Positions 55,822-64,000 of a stretch of 64,000 bases of DNA are shown piece by piece. The translations under genes and the position numbers were made by a program. Position 1 is the stretch's first letter; each line of letters opens with the position of its first letter. Location of the stretch: assembly GCF_030463565.1 (NCBI RefSeq), contig NC_134643.1, positions 81,589,721 to 81,653,720 of the forward strand. The letters run 5' to 3'. The notes beneath the pieces were generated by a model. It searched no databases and was not told where the DNA came from. It was given only the letters and a program-made list of their open reading frames with translations. This DNA is from Pelecanus crispus. Its lineage: Eukaryota > Chordata > Aves > Pelecaniformes > Pelecanidae.

Positions 55822-58800
55822 GCCACTTTTCAAACGTGACTATGAACTTGTCTCTGAGAAGATGCTGCGCTGCTTTGACCAACAAAGAGGAGTTAAATCA
55901 GTACAGTCCTCAATGCCCTTTCCCTTTCTCCTAACAGAAAAGTCACACAGTGGTAGAAAAATGTTTCTCTTATTTACAGAAGCAATATACTAGATGATTC
56001 AAAATAATCCAGTATATGATGATGTGTAAGGATGACATAGCTTAGAGGATTAAGCACGTTCAGGGTTCTTTTTTTACATATATTTGCTGCTGGATGAATA
56101 GGTGTCACATCAGGATTTTTGCATTTCTATTTTGACTGTAGTGGGTTTCTGAAATGGGAAAGCTATGCAAGTGCCTATGTAAATTGTATAAGTATCTTTA
56201 TATCAAAATGCCTGCAGCTTTAGGGAATGCACTAGTATTGCTATTTTAATTAAAAAACAAAAAAACAACCAAACAAACCTTTTGCCAAAATCATTATCCT
56301 GGTGCAAATCCTATTCATAGAGCCAGCCCTGAGCATTTAGAAGACCATTGAATCTCAAAGAAGATTAGGCTCTTAGGTGAACAAACAAGAATGCAAATAA
56401 TATGAATATAGCATTTCTCACACTAACACCTCAGACTGAATTTCCTATATATTCCTAAAAAGCCAAGGATTTGGGACTTCTACCACAAGAAACGTTAACC
56501 TGGCTGAATCATAGAAAAAGGACTTGCTGAGAACACGAAGTGAAAGTTAATCTTACTGCTAATGATGAGAAGCAGCATGACTGATGCACACTAGGGCCAT
56601 AAAATGCAATTCATTTTCATAAACCAATTTGGTAAGGGAAGAAGAATCATAGTGCTAAATGTGCAACAGGAATCACTTCCACAGCACCTCTGTGCACCAA
56701 CACTCATGGATTTCCTGGTGTGCCCTCAGGACCAAAACCTCTGTTGCATGCGAACATCAATGTATCCTGGCATGTTCTGGGAATTCACTACTGTCTCCTA
56801 CTGTGTTTTGTTCCTTAAGAGCTTGATCCTGTCCCTCTATCTGGAAGAGTCATCTCTGGCGAGGCTCAGTAATGTCAGAAGACCCATCAAGTCACATCAA
56901 GTGGTTATTTGTATCTGCTCAAACACTGGAAGACAAAAATAAAACTAGTAATACAAATGAAGCAAAGACTTGAGCACTAAATGAGTGAGTCATTAAGTTG
57001 TGCTGGGGAAAGATAAAGGGAAGGAAAAGATAACAGCGGAGAAACAGTAGAATGAGTTAATGATAACTGGGCACTGGGAACTAATGAGTGCCTTTGCACA
57101 TATAAAGAGGAAAGAAAAAATACCACCATGAACAAAGTCTCCTTAATAAAAGCGAGGTGACGTCAACGATTATTGCAAATGTCTGAGGTACTGCTCTACA
57201 CTGCTGAAACCAGAAAAACAGTACACAAAAGAAGAAATGAAAACCTTGGCTTTCGGCTGGATGTAGGTTCCCAAGTGTCTAACTCCTTTGGGAAAAAGGC
57301 TCCAACACCCTTTGGGGACATATGAAAAAAATGAGCCCGGCTGTTGAGAAAGTGCAGGTAGGAAGACATTGTGAGTCTCATGGCTGTAAAAGAGGCCCAG
57401 GTGACAGAGAATCAGTGGAAGCTGGTATGCAGGTGCACTGCTGTGGACAGAAAATGAAAAGTCTCAATGAAAGGTTGGTTCGCCTCCTTTTCTTCAGGGC
57501 TTGCTCTGTTTTCAGGGAAAAACTCTAGACCAGAAAATACAAACATCCAAAGCCAGATTTTCAGGCCACTACGAGGAGAAAGAACATACTTCTGTCTATG
57601 GGTTTTCTCATCCTGCTGCTGTCCCCCAACATGCCACCCATCTCCCTTTCCTGGGAGAGCCCTAAGCAAGGCAGGAACTTGGCCTCACTTCACAGGTCAG
57701 AGTACGGTTACCTTTTGCCTGAATTAGTGTTGCCACCATCTATCCCAGCAAAAAGTTAGGGGATTTCTGGCTAGGGTGTTGGTGAAAGGTGGCTCTGTGG
57801 GATCGTAAATCCTGCTTTTAACTAAAGGGTCCTCCCTGGAGATAAGCTAAGAAGTAGCCTCTAGGTGAGAGGGAAGGAAACTAACTGGGAGCCTGTTCAA
57901 GGTTTAATACGAGCTAATGGACTTCCTTTCTGCTCTGTGCAATCTCCACATGGAGAGGATCTAAAGGGATGCTGACAGCTGGGGAACCTGTCTCCTCACA
58001 TTTCCAGAGCAACTGTCCTGCAACCACAGACCATCCTGCTCACCAGGAGATTTGGTAGCATTTTTCTTCTCCTGCACAAAGCAGCAGCCAGGACCGTATA
58101 GTCTTGAGGTCTCAAGAGACGGAACTAATGAGAGGAACGGTGAGAGATCAGGTCAGAGAAACAAGGGCAGAACCAAGCAGAGAAGCTAACACATTACAAG
58201 GAGTCCGGCCCTCCTTGTTCCAAGGGTTCAAAGATGTTCCCCAGTCACTGTGGCTAGCATCTGGCTGGCATGGTTAAGGCATATCTGCTTCTGTTGGCAA
58301 GGGCAGACCATGGGGTGGTGTGGCGTGTGTTTTGTCCAGGCACATTTCCTTCCCCAGCTTTCTTAGGGCAGCTTCAACGGGATTGACTTCTGGCTGGAAA
58401 GGCGCTGCACTCACGCCTGTGGCCTTCTCTACACACTCACCATTTCTCTCCCTACCTTTTCTAGTTACCATCCATTGCACTCACATTTAGTGGAGTAGTG
58501 GAAAAAAGAACAGAAGGAGCTGGAAGAGAACAACTCTAAACCAGGTTGTGATCTTGGACAGACACTTGCAACCATTCATACTGATTGAGGGGTCTGCCCA
58601 GACGGATCAAGGCCTATATTTGTAAGGGCCATTAATCAAAGTGGAAGGAACAGCAGATATCAGCGACCCCAGAAAGAACAGATGTTGAAACTCCAGGCAG
58701 AAAAATGAGACTCAGGACACATAGCTTCACCACAAACTCAGTGGAGAAAAATAGATTGCAGTTGCACTGCAAGAGGGAACGCTGAGGAGTAACAGGACCA

Positions 58801-59749
58801 GATCTGATTCAGGGCGATGGCAGGTGACAAATTTTGTACAAGCTTCTGAGGCAACTTGGAGAGAAACTAAACCGTGATGGGGTTTTGGCTGCATTCGCAA
58901 AGGATCAGGCAGAAACTTGGCCCTAAATGCGGGCATCCATGGGCTGACGAGATGATGACCAATTGGATGGGAATCAGAGAAGACCAATGACAATGATAAA
59001 GGGTCTGTGGGGACTGATTAACGAAAGGAGAAAAAAAGAATGAACGGCAATCGCTAGGAAAAGAAGTGATACCTGGGTGCAAGGCACAAACAGCCAGAGA
59101 GGAGAAAAATTGTTTAGGGGAGTACAATACATGGTTATAACCAGGAGTAATTGGTTGAAACTGGGCAAATGAAAATATAGGCTAAATATCTTCCTGACCA
59201 TGGGACTTGCCGGACTGTGAAATAGTCTCCAAAAGAAAGAGGTGGAAGCCCCATTACCTGAGGCATGTAAAATGAAAGCAGACAGAGCAATCGAGCATGT
59301 GCTGTAAATCCTCTACCAGCAGGGGAGCGGAGTAGATGGCCTAACAGGTATTTTCCATCTCTAATTTCCACATTTAATATAAGGAATCACAAAAACCCCA
59401 AACTTGCCATGAGATACAGAATAATGACTCAGCACTTGGGGAGAGCCAGTGGTAATCACGCAGGTAGAAAGGAAAAATATCATAGTGACGAAGCAGAGAG
59501 AATAATAGGGGAGAGAGCCGCAGTGTAAAAGCAGTAGAGGTGCAACGACTCTACTCCAGCAGTTCAGCCATGAACAGGTGAATATGGACCCTTTATTACT
59601 GAGTTGGCCCTATAGTAACAAGGGGTCATTGGTTGCTAGGCTGAGAGGGAATAGTACTTTCCCTCCCTCTTCCTCATTTAGTTTCAGGGACTGGCCAAAA
59701 CGAAGCTGTAAGAGGCTGAGGGTTTGCAAAAGGGGCTGCAGCAGCCCAC
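55822..59749. other. Proximal upstream region of ETV6; no gene recognised
   Basis: Unique AT-rich sequence without LTR or CR1 copies, grading into the CpG island. A repeat-free 4-kb flank next to a developmental regulator often contains enhancers, but none can be pinned down here. Confidence 0.45.
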
Positions 59750-60961
59750 CAAGGGATGCCTGCCGGGAGATCCCAGCAGCCTCGCCTCTTGGCCATGCAG
59801 GTGAAGCAGCGCCGCAGCCGATGCGAGCATGCCGCGGTGAAGCAGGTGCCACGTAACGTGAGCTAAGGCTTGCTCTAAAACACCGTGGTAGGATTCCCTC
59901 TCGTTTGCTGTTTTCGGTAGCGCTGAATCGCCAGGCAGCGACACAGGTACAAGCAGGGCTGTGCTCCCTGGCACGTTCGGGACCTGCAGTAAAGCGGGCG
60001 CATCCCAAAACCAGCCAGGACACCGAAAACTGTCTTTAAAGTCACCAGGAGAGATTTAGACGATGAGATGGCCGAGTTATTTTTCGCCTTCCCCCCCCCC
60101 TTTTCATCCCCGTCGCGAGGGCTGGGGCTTGTATGCGGTCCTGTGACTCCAGGAGCTGGAGGGAGCCGCGTTACACCATTGCGGCTGGAAATAACGCACA
60201 GTTACAGCGCCTATCCCGCAGGCTGCGGGTGACACAAGGCCCCCCCGCAACCTCGGAGCTACGTGCGACCCGCTCCGGGACCTAAGCACGGGCAGGGCCC
60301 GGGGCTCCCCTCGCCGGCTGTCAGGCGGCCGTCCTCGGCTGCGGGGGGGGGGGGGGGGCGGCGACCTCCCGCTCCCCGCCTCGGTCCCTTTGGCTTTGCA
60401 GTCCCAGGCCGGGGGCTCCGCGGGGCGGGGCGGGCTGTGCGGGGGGGGGGGGGTGGGGGTGGGGGGAACACGGGCCGGCCGTGCCCCCCCCGCGCCCCGG
60501 ACTTCCCGTGCCCCGCGGTAACCCGAGCCTCATTTCCTGGTCGGGGCTCTTAAAGGGGCAGCCCCGCCGGTGGAACAAAGGCCATTGTGCTGCCCGCGGG
60601 CCGGCGCCCCCCCCACCCCGCCCGCCACCGCTGAAGGCCGGTACCGGCGCTACCGGCGCGCGGCGTTTAAAGGGCCCGCGCGACACCCCCCCACCGGGCA
60701 CCCCGCGAAGTCAAATGACACTGAATAAGACGACAGGACCCGGCTGCGCCCTTCCAGCCTCCCCTCCGTTTTGGCCGGCCGGCCCGCAGCGGCACCCGAG
60801 GGCGCCGGCGGCTCGCCGCGCTCCCAGCCCGGCCGCGGGGCACGGCCGCCGCCCCGCCTTCGCCCCTCCCCGCCGGCGGCCCTGGCCCTTCAGGCCGGCG
60901 GCCGCCTCCTTGCCGGCGCGGCCCCTTTAAGGGGCGGTGCGGGGTTCCGGGAACCCACGTC

Positions 60962-60979
60962 AGTTTCGGCCCCGAAACT
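60962..60979. promoter_or_regulatory. ETV6: Inverted repeat AGTTTCGG-CC-CCGAAACT in ETV6 promoter
   Basis: Two perfect 8-bp arms are separated by CC, about 590 bp upstream of the ETV6 start codon. Each arm carries a GAAAC/GTTTC half-site of the IRF type, with spacing unlike a classical ISRE. Function is unknown. Confidence 0.35.
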
Positions 60980-61238
60980 CCGGATCAATGAGCGGCGCGG
61001 GGCGGGGCGCAGCGCCCGGCCAGGCCCGGCCCGGGCCCCGCCGCCTTTCGGTTTCTCTCTTCCAGGAAGGAAAACACCGGCGGGGAGCGGGGCCGCGCCG
61101 GCAACGTCCGCCCCTCCCCCTGCCGCCTCCCCCCCCCACCCGCCCCCCCCCCAGCTCCCCGTGCCGCGCGCGCGCGCGCGCACCGTCTCGCACACGGAGT
61201 CGCACGGGCGGAGAGCGCGCGGTCACACGCAGGCACGC

Positions 61239-61267
61239 GCACACACGCACACACACACACACACACA
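61239..61267. repeat. (AC)n microsatellite in ETV6 promoter or 5' UTR
   Basis: About 14 AC units with one G interruption, near 300 bp upstream of the start codon. Confidence 0.9.
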
Positions 61268-61565
61268 GAGCCACAGGCGCGCGCGGCGGGGCAGGAGTGA
61301 TCGCGCGCCCTCAGAGGAGCGGCGGCGGCGCTGAGGAGGGGACTCCGGCGGCGGGGCGCCTCCCCCGGGCAGCTCCGCGGGCCGCGCCCGCCGCCGGGCG
61401 ATGGTGGCGGCAGTAACTTCCCCTTGAGGGGCCGGGCCGGGCCGGGCCGCACCGCGCCGCGCCGCGCCGCCGGGCCGGGAGAGGAGCGGAAAGTGGGGGA
61501 AAGCCCGAGAACTTCCCGTCCGCCCGCGCCCGCCCCGCCGGGCTTCGCCGTTTCCCTCCTGAGAG

Positions 61566-61598
61566 ATGTCTGAGGCTCCTGCTCAGTGTTGCATCAAG
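61566..61598 (+). CDS. ETV6: ETV6 (TEL), coding exon 1
   Basis: The eleven codons read MSEAPAQCCIK and end exactly at a donor, AAG/GTAAAG. Human ETV6 starts MSETPAQCSIK, and its first coding exon likewise holds 11 codons and ends in phase 0. Length, phase and 9 of 11 residues agree, and the exon sits in a large CpG island, as expected. ETV6 is a nuclear ETS-family repressor with an N-terminal pointed (SAM) oligomerisation domain and a C-terminal ETS DNA-binding domain, needed for blood formation and vascular development. Those domains lie in later exons outside the window. The start has G at -3. The short match leaves a small chance of error. Confidence 0.85.
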
Positions 61599-62196
61599 GT
61601 AAAGCCCTGTCCGTCTGTCCGGCCCTCTGTCTGTCCGGCCCCTGTCAGCGCGGGACGCGCCCGCCGGCGCCTCGGGGCGGTGGGCGCTGTGTTTTGCCCG
61701 GGGTTCTCCAGACGAAAATAACTGTTTCTCCCCCCCCCCCCCCCCCCCCCCCGTGAAGGGCGGTCGCGGAGGGGGGGGTGTCGGGGTCCACCCGCGTTTG
61801 CGGGGCGCGCAGCCCCCGCCGCGGCAGTCGGGAGCGCGGAGCTGCCGGCGGGCGGGGGGGGAGGCGGCAGGCGGACGCGGGGACGCGGCTCCCGTCGGTT
61901 GTCAGCGCCCTGCGCCTGCCCCGGGGGGACACGCACCGCACAGCCGCCGCCGCCGGGATTTCGCGGCGGGGCTCTCCGCGGCAGGAGCCGGCGGCGCGCT
62001 GGGCGCTGGAAACGGAGCCCCGGAGCCCAGCCCGGCCCGGCCCGGCCTGGCCTCCCGCGGGGCTGGCTGCCCGCCGTCCCCCGCCAGCAACTTCGCAGAA
62101 AGTTTCCTGCCCTCGGGGAGATGCAGCCGCTGCTGCTTCTTCCACCAACGGTGGGTTGTGGGGCTTTCTTTTCACTTTTTGCCCTTTCCCCCACCC

Positions 62197-62230
<34 letters not shown>

Positions 62231-64000
62231 TAGTATGCATGCTGCTGTTATTTATTTTTAGTCACTGCGTTTACTGGCATCGCTTGCCCGTCAGCAGGTA
62301 GGGGAGCCAGGGCTGCGGCAGCCCGGCCCCACTCTGCCAGGGCCCGGGGGATGCGTTTCTCTGTGGCTCGGCCCGTTGAAGAAGAAGGGGTTTGCCCCGT
62401 GAAGTTTCTCGTTTTAAGTGGAGGCAGTATAAAGCTGAGACAATAGAAACAAAATTCAGTTTCCTTTTTTGTCCAGGCCCTTCCTATCTAGCAGCCCGCT
62501 AGAAATAGTGCTTTCCTCTCGCCTTCCCTCACCCCTTGGTTTTGTTTCAATTATGCATTTTCTTTAGAAGTCACTTAACCCTGTTGCCAGCCTGGAATCT
62601 CCCTTCCGCTCGCAACTAACTCTGTCCGAGTAAGAGTGCTTTAGCGGTTGTCTCTCCCTGCCTGGAAGGAAAAGGTGACTTCCAGGCTCTCTAAGGGGAA
62701 GAGCTTGGAATAAACACTTATTTATTCAGCTTAAAAGCATGATGCTTTTTTGTTTGCTTGTCCCGTGCGTGTGTGTATATGTTTATGGTGGGAGTCTTAC
62801 ATTCTATACGGTGTGACCGCAATTTGAAAACTTCTGGGTGTATTTTCTCTTGCTGAGTTAAATGCATTTGGGCCTGTGTCCCGTGAAGTCTTGTGGCTTA
62901 GAGGGTCTAGTCTGACTTTTCATAACACAGACGGACAAATTGGATAACAGGGTATTGTATGCATGTTGCAGTATAGCAAAATGCTAATGGAGGCAAAATG
63001 TGTACAATTAACTAAGCAGATCCCTATATATAAACTGAAATATAACTACTGTTTTTTCTAGTAAACCCTGTGGAAAGGTAGGATGTGTTCTCTGGACAGA
63101 AGAACACGAATGTCACGGAAAAAGTAGCGTCATATAAGTTGTGTTTCATTGTTTTCGACGTGTCATTTTGAAAATACAAGGCTTACTTCTGCTCTTGCTG
63201 AAGTTAGCAACAAAACTACTGTTGATTTCAGGAACAGTAAAACTGGTCCTTCTCTAACCTCACTGAGGTATGTTAGAGAGTCATACTGTAAGGGATCAAG
63301 TACATAGCAGGAGAGATACAAGCAAACATCTGTTAGAATCTTGAAATGATTAAGTGCCAATTTTTCATTATGTTTAGAGCAAGTGGGAAACTGATTTTTT
63401 TCTTTTTCTTTTTTCTTTTTTAAGTGACTTTCTAAACATCGTGGTCTGAACTTATTTTTTAATGTGTGATTTGTTTTTTAATGTGTGATTTGTTTACATG
63501 CTGACCCTTGTAGTTATCTTTGTCAAAAGACAGAAACTACTGTTGTTGGCTTGTCTGTTGGTGATTATTTTAATAGCTTCAAATATAGAAAGTACATATT
63601 TTCAGACAAAAATGTGAATTTCAAATGATAGCATTTCATCACCACTTGAACCATTCTGGGTAACTTTCTCTTCAGTTTTTCTAACTACCATTGTTTTTGG
63701 GACGCTTGTTTCAACCAGGCAGAGTTAAAGGTGGTTGTGATCAGCATGTGGATTTAAGAGGAGTTGTTTAAATGGTAGTGTGATTATACAAGTACGATCG
63801 ATTATTTCTTCAGCGTGCTAGTCCAGCTCACGGCACAGAGCGTGAGGTCGAGGCAGTGGAGCAAGCTCCGCACCGTACTCAAACTTCGCTGCTAAGCTGC
63901 TGTGTTGTTCTGAAAAGTAGCCAAGTATTGTGCTGCGAGGGTGTTGCGGAGTTTTATTAGGAGCCTGTGAACTGGAAGCGGTGGTGCTGGTGGATATATT
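61599..64000 (+). other. ETV6: ETV6 intron 1 (5' part)
   Basis: Starts at GTAAAG. It first crosses the rest of the CpG island (a run of about 22 C at 61731-61752 and about 30 T at 62200-62229), then becomes ordinary AT-rich intron. A 20-bp direct duplication (TTTTTTAATGTGTGATTTG) lies at 63456-63494. ETV6 intron 1 is very long in vertebrates, so finding no second exon is expected. Confidence 0.8.

Larger units (their letters stand above)
59750..62150 (+). promoter_or_regulatory. ETV6: CpG island and promoter of ETV6
   Basis: About 2.4 kb of very GC- and CpG-rich DNA around the first coding exon, with poly-G/poly-C runs (60343-60358, 60440-60452, 61730-61752), an (AC)n tract (61239-61267) and a short (CG)n (about 61167-61181). 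No strong TATA box lies at a fitting distance. Three TTTAAAGGG-like words occur at about 60549, 60665 and 60925. Most long open frames across the island, on both strands, result from the lack of A/T-rich stop codons. Confidence 0.8.

Noticed and set aside
60263..62301. Many open frames of 100-200 codons on both strands of the ETV6 CpG island
   Set aside because: High GC removes stop codons. The products are Pro/Arg/Gly/Ala low-complexity and overlap each other in several frames.

Overview
The window is vertebrate nuclear DNA, almost certainly from a bird. It carries CR1 LINE copies ending in the avian 8-bp tail (ATTCTATG-type), a tRNA-Ile-headed SINE with a CR1 tail, several families of short avian-type LTRs with 5-bp target duplications, long introns and two GC-rich CpG-island promoters. 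Nothing prokaryotic is visible, and most long reading frames are repeats or chance.

Two host genes can be recognised, and both are cut by the window edges. On the minus strand, coding exons 1 (10038-10327) and 2 (6441-6573) encode the N-terminus of a ZC3HAV1-type protein (ZAP, the CCCH zinc-finger antiviral protein, or its paralogue ZC3HAV1L). Splice sites and codon phase join exactly and complete a CCCH zinc finger. The remaining exons were not found and probably lie left of position 1. On the plus strand, a large CpG island (about 59.75-62.15 kb) contains an 11-codon first coding exon (61566-61598) matching the start of ETV6, an ETS-family repressor. The rest of ETV6 lies to the right. The two promoters point away from each other across about 51 kb without another convincing gene.

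Layout: 1-10.5 kb is ZC3HAV1 with LTR insertions in introns, one of them in intron 1 in the sense orientation. 10.5-11.5 kb is a 22-bp minisatellite abutting the ZC3HAV1 promoter. 11.6-33.1 kb is a repeat-rich block. It holds a long CR1 (14.8-17.4 kb) whose reverse-transcriptase frame is 800 codons with one visible frameshift, and an old plus-strand CR1 (21.6-26.5 kb) broken up by a truncated provirus, a solo LTR nested inside that provirus, and a further LTR. 33.1-59.7 kb is largely unique, gene-free upstream sequence of ETV6 with ancient MIR-like SINE fragments, a tRNA-Ile/CR1 SINE, CR1 tails and microsatellites. 59.7-64 kb is the ETV6 promoter, exon 1 and the start of intron 1.

No new multi-gene system was found. 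The most interesting points are the nested retroelement stack, the ISRE-like site and minisatellite at the ZC3HAV1 promoter, the sense LTR inside an antiviral gene, CRE-bearing LTRs, and a long, nearly open CR1 frame.
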